This document shows, piece by piece, positions 44,056 to 52,349 of a DNA stretch of 64,000 nucleotides. How positions within the stretch are numbered: the stretch's first letter is position 1; each line of letters begins with the position of its first letter. Source of the stretch: Sporomusa termitida (GTDB taxonomy: Bacteria > Bacillota > Negativicutes > Sporomusales > Sporomusaceae); the NCBI RefSeq assembly GCF_007641255.1, contig NZ_CP036259.1, forward strand, positions 3,164,501 to 3,228,500, read 5' to 3'. Made by a program: the position numbers and the translations under genes. The notes under the pieces were generated by a model. That model did not search any database, had not been told where the DNA came from, and was given only the letters and a program-made list of their open reading frames with translations.

Positions 44056-46296
44056 TTAATCTTCTGCTTTATACACCTTGCAGAGTATGCTCTTGAAAGG
44101 AGCACCAAAGCCGAGCTTCCCAATGTGCTTATGAGGGATTAGTGTGTTGATATTCGATTTCCACACCCCATACAGGCTAGGCTCTTCCGCTTCTTCTTCC
44201 GGGAACCACCAGCCATGAGTGGCATGAACAACATCGGGTTTAATGGCCGGCATCAAATGAGCCTTTTCCTTGCACTTGCCAAACTGGTTTTCAATATAGA
44301 CCCAGTCGCCTTCCTTAATCCCCAGGCTGGCAGCAGTTTGCGGATTGATTTCCATAATTGGATCCGGGTCAATATCGCGCAAGCTTTTAATCTGGCGATG
44401 CTCAGAGTGGAAAGAGGTAACCTTCCGGGCTCCGGTGGTAAGCACCAGTGGATATTCCTTGGCAAGCTCCGGTGTACTTACCGGGCTGTATGGCGGTTCT
44501 TTATAGTAAGGCAGCGGATCTTCGCCCCACTCTTCAAAGAGGGTCGAGCAAAGCTCAACCTTGCCGGTCACCGTATTGAAACCAGGCTCGCCGTCATAAC
44601 GCAGCAGGCCTTGCTCGTGTTTCCGGTACGTATACCCCGGCTGGAACACGCCGGCTTCCCGCAGGCCGTTGAAGTCAATACCCAGCTCTGGCTTGAGCTG
44701 GTCACTGAAGAACTCTTCCACACTTGCCCACGGCCAGTTTTCCGGGTTGAGGCGTTTGCCCAGTTCCATACAAACTTCAATGTCGGACTTGCATTCTCCA
44801 ACCGAGAACGCTTTGTTCATCGCGCCGACAAAGATCGCATTCCGGCCAAAGTGAGTAAGCACTACGCCATCGTGCTCGGCAAAGGTCGGCAACGGCAGGA
44901 ATACATCGGCGAACGCCATGGCCGTCGGCGTCATAAAGCAATCCTGGACCACATTGAATTCCAGCGTTTTCAGTGCCTCATACCATCTTTGGGGAGCCGC
45001 CGAATTGGTGGGGGTAATAAAATTGCTGCTGTTGAACCAACCCATTCTCAGCCTATAAGGTTTGCCTGTTTCCAGAGTATCAAGGGTTTCATCCGGATGC
45101 GTAGTCGCCAGGGCAGTACTCAGGGCCGGCCATTCCTTGGCCCCGATCCGCTTGTCCCACAGCTCTTCTGAAATCTGAGACCGGGTTTCCACCCGCCATT
45201 TTCCCAGCAGGGCTGCGGGTGGCCCTAAGGTGATGCCGCCAGGCACATCGAGGTTGCCGGTAATGGCTGACAGCGACAGGATGGCATGACCAAGCTGAAC
45301 ACCATTGGGATTTTCGTCAACCGCCAGTCCCCATTGGATGGCAGTCGGTTTGGCCGTCGCCATGGCTCTCGCACATTCAATGATCTTGGCGGCCGGTATG
45401 CCGGAAATCTCGGCAACCTTGGCCGGCGGGTATTGTTGCACCCGTTCTTTAAGCTGCTCAAAACCATAGCACCAGTCTTCAACAAACTTGTGGTCATAGA
45501 GATCTTCGTTAATGATGACATTAAGGAAGCCGAGGGCCAGCGCAGTATCTGTTCCCGGCCGCAGCTGCATCCAGTATTCCGCCCGGGCCGAAAGCCAGTT
45601 CAATCTGGGATCGATCGAGATGATCTTGGTCCCCCGCTTCATCATGTCAACGATCGAATGGCCATAGAAGCCATCGGGGTTTGACCATAATGGCATTTTG
45701 CCCCACAGCACCAGGTATTCAGGTACTTTATAGGCAGGATTGTCATAACGGTCCGGATAGTGACCGGCAAAATCAATTTCCGGATAGCCGGCCCCCAGGA
45801 TATAGTCGGTAATTGCGCAGCGAGGTCCGTAGCAGGACCAGCCGCTGAGCGGATAACAGACATTCGGGGTTTGGAGCGACGAAAAACCAAGCGGATAATA
45901 ATACAGGCAGGCTTCCCGGCCGGTACCGCCGAACACGACGATCGACTCGGCCCCATGATTTTGCTTAAATCCGTTTACCTTTTCCACAATGATATCCCAG
46001 GCTTCATCCCAGGTGATTTTCTCCCACTTGTCTTGGCCCCGGTCTGCCGGGGCCCGCTTCATGGGATAAATGATCCGGTCAGGGTGATGTACGAATTCCG
46101 GCAGGGATAAACACCTGACACACAGCCGGCCCTGGCTGATGGGATGTTCAGGGTCCCCCTCGACTTTGACCAGCTTGCCGTCTTTAACATGTAATTTCAT
46201 GCCGCAGCCTACCGGGTGATCTCCCGGGGGCGACCAGCCACAAGTTCGGACTGTATAACTCCCGTCTTCGTGTTGTTGCTTCCATTCTTTTTTCAT
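44056..46296 (-). CDS. Molybdopterin oxidoreductase B, catalytic subunit
   Basis: A 746-residue DMSO-reductase-family protein without Tat signal. Its cluster motif is unusual: Cys19, then CGWSPPGDHPVGC to Cys31, then LCVRC (Cys59, Cys62); the middle Cys of CxxCxxxC is missing, with Asp26/His27 in the gap. LSGWSCYGPRCAI holds a likely metal-ligating Cys. Related in general to acetylene hydratase and transhydroxylase-type members; substrate unknown. A sigma-54 promoter lies about 185 bases upstream. GGTGAGATT precedes the ATG. Confidence 0.85.
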   Translation of the reverse strand: MKKEWKQQHEDGSYTVRTCGWSPPGDHPVGCGMKLHVKDGKLVKVEGDPEHPISQGRLCVRCLSLPEFVHHPDRIIYPMKRAPADRGQDKWEKITWDEAWDIIVEKVNGFKQNHGAESIVVFGGTGREACLYYYPLGFSSLQTPNVCYPLSGWSCYGPRCAITDYILGAGYPEIDFAGHYPDRYDNPAYKVPEYLVLWGKMPLWSNPDGFYGHSIVDMMKRGTKIISIDPRLNWLSARAEYWMQLRPGTDTALALGFLNVIINEDLYDHKFVEDWCYGFEQLKERVQQYPPAKVAEISGIPAAKIIECARAMATAKPTAIQWGLAVDENPNGVQLGHAILSLSAITGNLDVPGGITLGPPAALLGKWRVETRSQISEELWDKRIGAKEWPALSTALATTHPDETLDTLETGKPYRLRMGWFNSSNFITPTNSAAPQRWYEALKTLEFNVVQDCFMTPTAMAFADVFLPLPTFAEHDGVVLTHFGRNAIFVGAMNKAFSVGECKSDIEVCMELGKRLNPENWPWASVEEFFSDQLKPELGIDFNGLREAGVFQPGYTYRKHEQGLLRYDGEPGFNTVTGKVELCSTLFEEWGEDPLPYYKEPPYSPVSTPELAKEYPLVLTTGARKVTSFHSEHRQIKSLRDIDPDPIMEINPQTAASLGIKEGDWVYIENQFGKCKEKAHLMPAIKPDVVHATHGWWFPEEEAEEPSLYGVWKSNINTLIPHKHIGKLGFGAPFKSILCKVYKAED

Positions 46297-46478
46297 AATC
46301 TCACCAACCCTTTCAAAACTCGCTTATGTATTGCCCAACCCTAGTACCTGCCACCACCCCCTTTAGGCATTGCCGGACCAGCCGTCCCGCCAGCGGTTAT
46401 TTTGGCCGCTTAATTGGTGTCTACAGCCGCTGCCCCGAACCCTCCTCCGGTTTGCCTGTATCTCCCGGCCAGTATTAA

Positions 46479-46494
46479 TGCAACAACCATGCCA
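46479..46494 (-). promoter_or_regulatory. Sigma-54 promoter of molybdoenzyme cluster B
   Basis: On the minus strand TGGCATGGTTGTTGCA, an almost perfect -24/-12 element (GG and GC ten bases apart). Transcription would start near 46468, giving a leader of about 170 bases before the MopB gene. Confidence 0.85.
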
Positions 46495-46663
46495 GCATGC
46501 TTATCCTTTTATAAAGTGGCTTTCTACCAGGATTACTCAGCTTTTTTCCTTTGCCAGGTCCAAACGGGATGATCTCTTTTTGGGAGCCATACATTCTGCC
46601 TTGCCGTCGCCAATGCAGGAAAAACACCCAGCCATGGGCCAGTCCTCTTTTGCGAACACAATA

Positions 46664-46686
46664 CTATTATGGGATCACCATAATAG
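46664..46686. promoter_or_regulatory. Candidate enhancer site for the sigma-54 activator
   Basis: CTATTATGG-GATCA-CCATAATAG, a perfect nine-base inverted repeat about 170 bases upstream of the cluster B promoter, the normal distance for a bacterial enhancer-binding protein. Confidence 0.5.
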
Positions 46687-46850
46687 CCCCGGCCACGCTC
46701 GTCCGCACCGGGACTCCGCCGGCCCTCCGGGCTCATCCGCGCCTGTTATCCTTCCTCAGCCGAAACCTGGCCAAAGGCGTCTTTATCTCCGGCCCCAGCC
46801 AAACAGCAGGCGCCGATTGTATCATAACAGGCGCCCAAGCAATACCCTGG

Positions 46851-46991
46851 TTATTTGTTAACCTTGGGTGTGGAATAGTTCTGTCCCGGTTTCCGTGCTG
46901 ATGCCGGCAATTGAGGTTTAGCGGCAGTTTGCTCTTTCTCAGCCTGCTCGGACTGTTGAGCTTTTTCCTCGGTGCTTTTGTTGTCAGCCAT
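46851..46991 (-). CDS. 46-residue charged protein under sigma-54 control
   Basis: ATG 46991 stands behind a strong AAGGAGGTGATCTGC; the frame ends at TAA 46851. The protein is hydrophilic, rich in Gln, Glu, Lys and Ala (STEEKAQQSEQAEKEQ), with no Cys and no membrane segment, and probably disordered. A sigma-54 promoter lies 30 bases upstream, so it should be made together with clusters A and B. I do not recognise it. Confidence 0.75.
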   Translation of the reverse strand: MADNKSTEEKAQQSEQAEKEQTAAKPQLPASARKPGQNYSTPKVNK

Positions 46992-47020
46992 GCAGATCAC
47001 CTCCTTATAGCTGATTTATT

Positions 47021-47036
47021 AGCAATAATCATGCCA
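47021..47036 (-). promoter_or_regulatory. Sigma-54 promoter of the 46-residue gene
   Basis: On the minus strand TGGCATGATTATTGCT, matching the -24/-12 consensus with correct spacing. The start of transcription near 47010 leaves a leader of only about 20 bases, enough for the ribosome site. Confidence 0.85.
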
Positions 47037-47509
47037 GCATGTACAATCCCCGTAGAGCCCGCTTATTATCAGGCCTGACAGCGTTATTTACCGGCAGCGG
47101 CCGCCTCAATCGATTTCTCTTTTTGAGATCCCCGGGTGGAAGCGTACAGGGGCAAAAGGCAGGAAGTCTGTCGGCAAACCCTCAGTCTATATTTGGGAGC
47201 ATAATATCATTTTAGGATTGGCCAAAACCAGGACTGACCTTCCTTGCCGCCGGCATAACCTTACCCGGTGTCTACATTTTCAAGACAAATAAAAAAGGCT
47301 TGTCGCTAACGTTTTAAAAAAAAATGCCAAGCAGCACACCTTTTATAAGCAAAGAACACGGAAACAGCAGAAGCCCCGTTCCTGCTTGAGCACCCCGTGC
47401 GCACCCTCTGCCAGGAGAAGGGTGGAAACCCTGCGGTTGCGCCGTCCCCCTGGTTCATCTTGCCTCCCTCCTCCCGCTTATGCTATACTCAAGGTAAGGA
47501 TGTGATACC
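47037..47509. other. Intergenic region between the 46-residue gene and the Rpn gene
   Basis: No gene seen. At its right end TTGCCT (47460-47465), 18 bases, TATACT (47484-47489) is a fair promoter for the Rpn-family gene. The rest shows no recognisable element. Confidence 0.45.
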
Positions 47510-48469
47510 ATGCCGGCTGATCATACCTCTAATACTTCGCACCATGCCCATGATAAAGGCTATAAGCAGCTGCTATCCAATAAGCGGACCTTTCTCGCCC
47601 TGCTCAAAACCTTTGTGCGGGAAGAGTGGACCGCCGACCTCCGGGAAGAAAACCTGGTCCGGGTAGAAAAATCCTATATCCTGCAAGACTTTACCGAAAA
47701 AGAAGCCGATATTGTCTATGAAATGAAAACAGGATCTAACAACATTATCTTTTATTGTTTGCTGGAACTGCAATCCACCGTTGATTACCTCATGCCATTC
47801 CGCCTCCTGCTCTACATGACTGAAATCTGGCGGAACAGCTTCAATAATATTCCCTCTCAGGAACGGGAGAAAAAAGATTACCGGTTGCCTGCCATTATCC
47901 CCATTGTCCTCTATAATGGTACAGACAACTGGCGGGCTCCCGGACAGTTCAAAGAGATGCTGGCAGGTCATAATCAATTTGGCAGCCACTTACTGGACTT
48001 TTCTTATATTCTGCTGGACATCAACCGCTATCAGGAAGATGACCTCCGCAACATGGCCGGGCTTATCGCCAGTGTATTTCTGCTTGACCGCACAGTCAGG
48101 CAGGATGACGACATTATTACCCGCCTGCGGATCTTGATGAACGGCCTGCGGTGTATGCACCCGGATGATTTCCGGCAATTTACCGTTTGGTTGAAGCATG
48201 TGCTCAAACCGCGTATCACCCCGGCATTGCATAATCAAATTGACTCTATCCTGAATGAAGTAGAACCCGAGGAGGTGGAAGCCATGATTTCCAATATTGA
48301 GATTGCCCTCGCCGAAAGTCATCGCCGGGCTCAACTGGAAGGCAGGCTGGAAGGCAAACTTGCAGTCGCCCGCAAGCTGTTGCTTCGCGGCCACACACCG
48401 GCAGACATTATGGACTTAACAGAACTAACAGCCGCACAAATTCAGGAGTTGACAAAAGAATTGCAGTAA
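47510..48469 (+). CDS. Rpn-family recombination-promoting nuclease / putative transposase
   Basis: A 319-residue protein of the Rpn (transposase_31-like) family with a PD-(D/E)XK nuclease core: EADIVYEM, then IIFYCLLELQS with the E-x-Q catalytic pair, then RLPAIIPIVLYNG. The C-terminus has a charged helix (LEGRLEGKLAVARKLL) and a small tail typical of the family. Such nucleases promote RecA-independent recombination. No inverted repeats mark it as an IS element. Single plus-strand gene. Confidence 0.85.
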   Translation: MPADHTSNTSHHAHDKGYKQLLSNKRTFLALLKTFVREEWTADLREENLVRVEKSYILQDFTEKEADIVYEMKTGSNNIIFYCLLELQSTVDYLMPFRLLLYMTEIWRNSFNNIPSQEREKKDYRLPAIIPIVLYNGTDNWRAPGQFKEMLAGHNQFGSHLLDFSYILLDINRYQEDDLRNMAGLIASVFLLDRTVRQDDDIITRLRILMNGLRCMHPDDFRQFTVWLKHVLKPRITPALHNQIDSILNEVEPEEVEAMISNIEIALAESHRRAQLEGRLEGKLAVARKLLLRGHTPADIMDLTELTAAQIQELTKELQ

Positions 48470-48836
48470 CTAATTAGAGAAGCAAAATGAACGTCCCCCT
48501 GCTTCCATTGCCGGTTTGACCGCCTTGCCGACCAGGCCGGGCCGGCTGATTGGCCGTGAGGCTATAGCAGACATCAAAGCCAAGCGCATGTGTAGGGTAT
48601 AACAACCTTGCACTGCGCTTTTAAATTCCCCCTGCAAACAGCTGGCGGCAGGGCCTGCAGCCTTCTGCCCCGGCCTAAGTGCTCCACTCTCGCTGGTTGT
48701 ATAAGCTGCTGTAATTGCCGGTATTTCACAAACCTGATTTTCCAAACGGACGGCTCCCGGCTACGGCCGGTTGCCGTCATTTCTGTGCTTTGGAGGCTCG
48801 CTTAGGGTGACAGCCCCTCTGCCACCAGCCAGTATA
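48470..48836. other. Convergent intergenic region
   Basis: Between the Rpn gene and the end of the sigma-54 activator gene. A minus-strand frame at 48470-48745 (91 residues) starts with TTG behind GGGAG but matches nothing known. No clear terminator was found for either neighbour. Confidence 0.35.
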
Positions 48837-50990
48837 TTAATATTCAATGTCATAGTCTTTCAGTTTTCTGTACAGGGTAGAGCGACTGATGCCCAGGATC
48901 TGGGCTGCGCCCGGCACATAATTATCGGCATGCAGCAACGCCGTTTGTATCGCAACTTTCTCCAGGTTTTCCAGGCAGAGCAGCTCGCCGGCCTGGCCTT
49001 TGCGGTTTGTAAACTCCTCTATCTTCAGCGGACAGGTTTCCAGAATAATGTAGTTGGGCAGATTTTCCGGCTTAATCAGCTCACCCTGGGCAGTATTTAC
49101 CGCATAAATCATTGCGTTTTGCAATTGCCGCACATTGCCGGGCCATTGGTATTCATTGATTTTTTTCTGCGCTGCCGGGCTGAGTTTGGGAACCTGCCAG
49201 CCTTGTTTCCGGCAATAGTTTTCCACGAAAAATTCACTGAGGAGTTTAATGTCGTTGCCGCGCTCCCGCAGCGGCGGGATATTAATTGTCAGTACCGATA
49301 AGCGGAAGTAAAGGTCCTCGCGAAACAGATTTTCTTTTACCATTTTATAAATATCTTTGTTGGTAGCCGCAATCAGCCTGAAATCAACTTTCTTGGAACG
49401 GCTGCCGCCAACCCGCATGATTTGCTTGTCTTCCAGCGTTCTCAGTAACACAGCCTGCACCTCCAGCGGCATGTCGCCAATCTCATCGAGAAAGAGGGTG
49501 CCGCCATGGGCCAGTTCAACCTTACCGGCTCTGCCGCTCCGTTCGGCACCGGTAAAACTGCCGCCTTCATACCCAAACAGTTCGCTTTCAATTAACTCCC
49601 GGGGCATAGCCGCACAGTTTACGGCCATAAACGGGCCTTGCGGGCAATACACATTATGGATGGCCTGGGCATACAGTTCCTTGCCTGTCCCGCTTTCCCC
49701 CACCACCAGAATGTTCTCCGGTGAACTGGCAAAGCGCCGCGCCAAAGCCATACTTTTTTTAAACTCCTTATTCTCACTGATAATATCTGCAAAGGTATAG
49801 GCAGACGTACTGCCGGCCCTGCTGTTTTGCTGAATGGCGACCTTTTCCGCCCCACTGATTTTTAACAGGGCGACCTCTAATTCCTGGGTATACTGGTTTA
49901 GCACCGGCCGGATACTGACATGATAGAAGCTTCTGTCGGCCCCCACGCACAGCCTTTCTTCCGTCGAAACACTCTCACCTTTTTTCACTAACGCCAGCAA
50001 AGAGGAATTGTTGCCAAGAAATTCATTGATATTGCGGTTATGTGCCTCTTCGGCTCTAAGCTTCAGAATCCGGGTACCGGCCGGATTGATATACAGGATC
50101 TGCCCGTCGGCGTCAATGGCGACAACGCCGTCGTCAATAAACGCCAGCATAGCCGTCAGTACATTATTCATAGTGGCAACCTTATCCTGGTTAATCTGCA
50201 TCTGCCGGTTGAAGGCATCGGCCCTTTCATTGGCAACATATAAAGCAGCATTGGCCCTTTTCAGGTAGAGCTGGTTCTCAATGACCATAGCCATAGAAAT
50301 AAGCAAACCCATGCTATGGGGCCCCAGCTTTTTAAGGGTTTCTTCTTCCGGCGTATTCAGCAGCGGCTGACTGACCAGCACCAGGGCGGCCTGAATCTCG
50401 CCTGCTTCATTTGTGATTGGCACCGCCGAGGCAATACTGTTTTGAAAGGCCACACAGTAATGCTCCGGCCCCAGCAGCTGCACAGGCCGTTTAAGACGGA
50501 AACACAGTTCATGGGCCGTAGTCCCTTCCGCATCCTCACTGGCAACAATACCTGTCCGGGAATCATATTCAGGCAGCGAGGTGAAGCTTTCCAGGCTGCC
50601 TTCATTCAGCAGGATAACGCCGTCTATGTCGAATAAGTAAAAGATGTAGCCACACTCGACGATAATTTTTTTAAATGTTTGGGCCAGATTCTTGGTTGCC
50701 TCAATCAGAGCATGATTTTTGTTTAAAATTTCAGATAATTTTTGCGGGCTTAAATTGGAATTGGTAACTACCGAATAAGGATTCACCCCCCACTTACGGG
50801 ATCTGATCCACGAGGCGGCGACTTCCTGGTCCATGTACGGGTAATTCCGCGGATCTTCTGCTTCATTCTGCAGAAAATCCTGCTTACATCGCAGTATGGC
50901 CTGCCACCGTTCCCGTGAGAGTAGCCCCCTGTTAGCAATAAAGTACCCGGTCTGTAAGCCTGAGACATCATGAGTGTGCTTCATAACCAT
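48837..50990 (-). CDS. Sigma-54-dependent activator with GAF and PAS domains (AcoR type)
   Basis: A 717-residue enhancer-binding protein. An N-terminal GAF-like sensor of the AcoR type (about 90-220) is followed by a PAS domain (about 275-375), the AAA+ domain (Walker A GESGTGKE; the sigma-54 contact loop reads GSFTGA instead of GAFTGA; LFLDEIGDMPLEVQ) and a Fis-type helix-turn-helix at the end (AAQILGISRSTLYRKLKDY). Three sigma-54 promoters lie in this window, two within 4 kb, making clusters A and B its probable targets. Start TTG 50993 or ATG 50990 behind AAGGGGGAG. Confidence 0.85.
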   Translation of the reverse strand: MVMKHTHDVSGLQTGYFIANRGLLSRERWQAILRCKQDFLQNEAEDPRNYPYMDQEVAASWIRSRKWGVNPYSVVTNSNLSPQKLSEILNKNHALIEATKNLAQTFKKIIVECGYIFYLFDIDGVILLNEGSLESFTSLPEYDSRTGIVASEDAEGTTAHELCFRLKRPVQLLGPEHYCVAFQNSIASAVPITNEAGEIQAALVLVSQPLLNTPEEETLKKLGPHSMGLLISMAMVIENQLYLKRANAALYVANERADAFNRQMQINQDKVATMNNVLTAMLAFIDDGVVAIDADGQILYINPAGTRILKLRAEEAHNRNINEFLGNNSSLLALVKKGESVSTEERLCVGADRSFYHVSIRPVLNQYTQELEVALLKISGAEKVAIQQNSRAGSTSAYTFADIISENKEFKKSMALARRFASSPENILVVGESGTGKELYAQAIHNVYCPQGPFMAVNCAAMPRELIESELFGYEGGSFTGAERSGRAGKVELAHGGTLFLDEIGDMPLEVQAVLLRTLEDKQIMRVGGSRSKKVDFRLIAATNKDIYKMVKENLFREDLYFRLSVLTINIPPLRERGNDIKLLSEFFVENYCRKQGWQVPKLSPAAQKKINEYQWPGNVRQLQNAMIYAVNTAQGELIKPENLPNYIILETCPLKIEEFTNRKGQAGELLCLENLEKVAIQTALLHADNYVPGAAQILGISRSTLYRKLKDYDIEY

Positions 50991-51322
50991 CAACTACAGC
51001 TCCCCCTTATTTTTTCTAACAGACAGATTTATAAAATACTGCAAATTGCTTGGACGGCACGCATGACCGCAGATTGAGAATTAATACACATATAAAAAAA
51101 GAAGCCTGGTTTTTCCAGACTTCCTTCGCACAATTGGGCAGGCACAAAAATTACTTTTCATACCTTTCGGTCATCACCTCCCCCAGGGGGATATGACAAC
51201 TCGGAACTCTCTTGTAATTATGTATTATTCTAATACGTTCGCCATAAGTCCTGTTAAGAAAGTATGTAGTAGCTATATTTTTTGACAAAATTCGTCATTA
51301 GTACTGTATTAGCTCACAGTAT
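50991..51322. other. Intergenic region upstream of the activator gene
   Basis: Contains the terminator at 51094-51123 and a GGGGGAGGTG ribosome-like site (minus strand, near 51176-51190) followed only by a seven-codon frame. No real gene seen. AT-rich DNA around 51200-51300 could hold the activator's promoter. Confidence 0.4.
51094..51123 (-). terminator. Terminator of the small-protein operon
   Basis: On the minus strand GAAGTCTGG pairs with CCAGGCTTC around AAAAA, followed by seven T. It lies 200 bases past the stop at 51323, so the transcript has a long 3' tail, or it ends an unseen small unit. Confidence 0.7.
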
Positions 51323-51568
51323 TTAACAGGCGAACTGTCCTTTATTGATGGCAACAAGCTTCTGTTTGGCTGCTTCCGTCGTTTTCCCCAAAGGAACACT
51401 GGTTTTATCCACCATATTAAGCAGCACATATTCCCCTTTGTTCATTATAATCGTCTCGCTGCCGAATTCTGTATTTGTAAAAGACGGATATTCCACTTCC
51501 CACTCTCCTTTGGTATAGAATAAACCGCCGGCAAACAGGCTGCCGCCCCGCTGGAACGCTACAGCCAA
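51323..51568 (-). CDS. 81-residue protein of unknown function
   Basis: Starts with TTG 51568 and contains GGSLFAGGLFYTKGEWEVEY and a predicted beta-rich middle; the C-terminus ends in Cys. No family recognised. It follows the zinc-ribbon-type gene by 15 bases. The ribosome site is weak, so translation may be coupled to the upstream gene. Confidence 0.55.
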   Translation of the reverse strand: MAVAFQRGGSLFAGGLFYTKGEWEVEYPSFTNTEFGSETIIMNKGEYVLLNMVDKTSVPLGKTTEAAKQKLVAINKGQFAC

Positions 51569-51583
51569 AGCCGGTACAGCCGC

Positions 51584-51889
51584 CTATTCTGTGCCGTCTT
51601 CACCGCCGGCAGCCGGACCGGCCATGCCGGCGGGAGGCGTATGCCATTTACAGGTTTTTACCAGCCCGTCCTGCGATGGCTTTTTATGCTTGTTACAGGG
51701 ATTCGCACACAGTTTCCCAATATATAGGCACATAACGGTTGGCCGTGCTTTCGGCGGCGGCAGGTCTGCGCCGCATTGCTTGCAGTTCTTGCGTTCGGGG
51801 AAATTATAGGTGCCACAGGCCGGGCAGGGGGCCGGTTTTTCCTTAGGCGGCTTACAGCCGCCGCAATAGGGATTACAGGACCAGCACAT
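51584..51889 (-). CDS. Cys-rich double zinc-ribbon-like protein
   Basis: A 101-residue protein with twelve Cys: MCWSCNPYCGGCKPP, then CPACGTYN with CKQCGADLPPP (a proper zinc ribbon), then LCANPCNKHKKPS and a final CKWH. The middle is a zinc ribbon of the RanBP2/ribosomal type; the flanking Cys may bind further metal. Second gene of a three-gene unit of unknown role. Confidence 0.65.
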   Translation of the reverse strand: MCWSCNPYCGGCKPPKEKPAPCPACGTYNFPERKNCKQCGADLPPPKARPTVMCLYIGKLCANPCNKHKKPSQDGLVKTCKWHTPPAGMAGPAAGGEDGTE

Positions 51890-51908
51890 AACGGTCTAGC
51901 GTTTACCG

Positions 51909-52160
51909 CTAGCCGGCATCAAGCCGGCTCAGCGCAGTCAATAGTGTTGTTTTCAGATGCAGCACATGGGTGGACTCCGGGTATTCCACGCCGGCCTGCT
52001 GAAAAATCTCTCTTAGCTTTTTTTCTATATCCTGGTGGGATTGATAGTCTGCCAAATCCATGGCCAGATTGCCCATAAATGCCGTTAACGAAGTGGCTGT
52101 CTGGTCGCCTTGCTGGATCTTATTCCATACGGCCGTCGCCGCCTGTAATGTGAATGGCAT
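51909..52160 (-). CDS. 83-residue helical protein of unknown function
   Basis: ATG 52160 is well placed behind AGGAGGGACTATC. The protein is helical and amphipathic (AATAVWNKIQQGDQTATS, then DIEKKLREIFQQAG), with no Cys or membrane segment. First gene of the three-gene unit. Not recognised. Confidence 0.65.
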   Translation of the reverse strand: MPFTLQAATAVWNKIQQGDQTATSLTAFMGNLAMDLADYQSHQDIEKKLREIFQQAGVEYPESTHVLHLKTTLLTALSRLDAG

Positions 52161-52349
52161 GATAGTCCCTCCTGTTGGCTTTGTTGCTTTGAGTATTGCA
52201 CCATTTACGCCCCCCGTCAAGATTCAAATCAGGACAGATTTTCACCTTTTGTCCCGTTTTGCTACGCCTGTACCCTGAACCCGGTCATCCGGCCGCTGGA
52301 TTGCCTGATCGCAAGGTTTAACAGGCCGTAAGATCCTTTACGGGGAGAC

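Larger units (their letters stand above)
46297..46850. other. Regulatory region upstream of cluster B
   Basis: No gene recognised. It holds the sigma-54 promoter (46479-46494), a perfect dyad (46664-46686) and a GGCGCC pair (near 46809-46829) that may end the 46-residue gene. Confidence 0.5.

Noticed and set aside
46533-46736. A 67-residue minus-strand frame upstream of cluster B
   Set aside because: No start signal and it overlaps the dyad and regulatory region; no recognisable content.
47510-48469. Insertion sequence around the Rpn-family gene
   Set aside because: No terminal inverted repeats or target duplication were seen at its edges; Rpn proteins are usually single chromosomal genes.
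51282-51310. TTGACA-17-TGTATT on the plus strand
   Set aside because: It points into the antisense strand of the 81-residue gene, with no plus-strand gene downstream; the -10 is weak.
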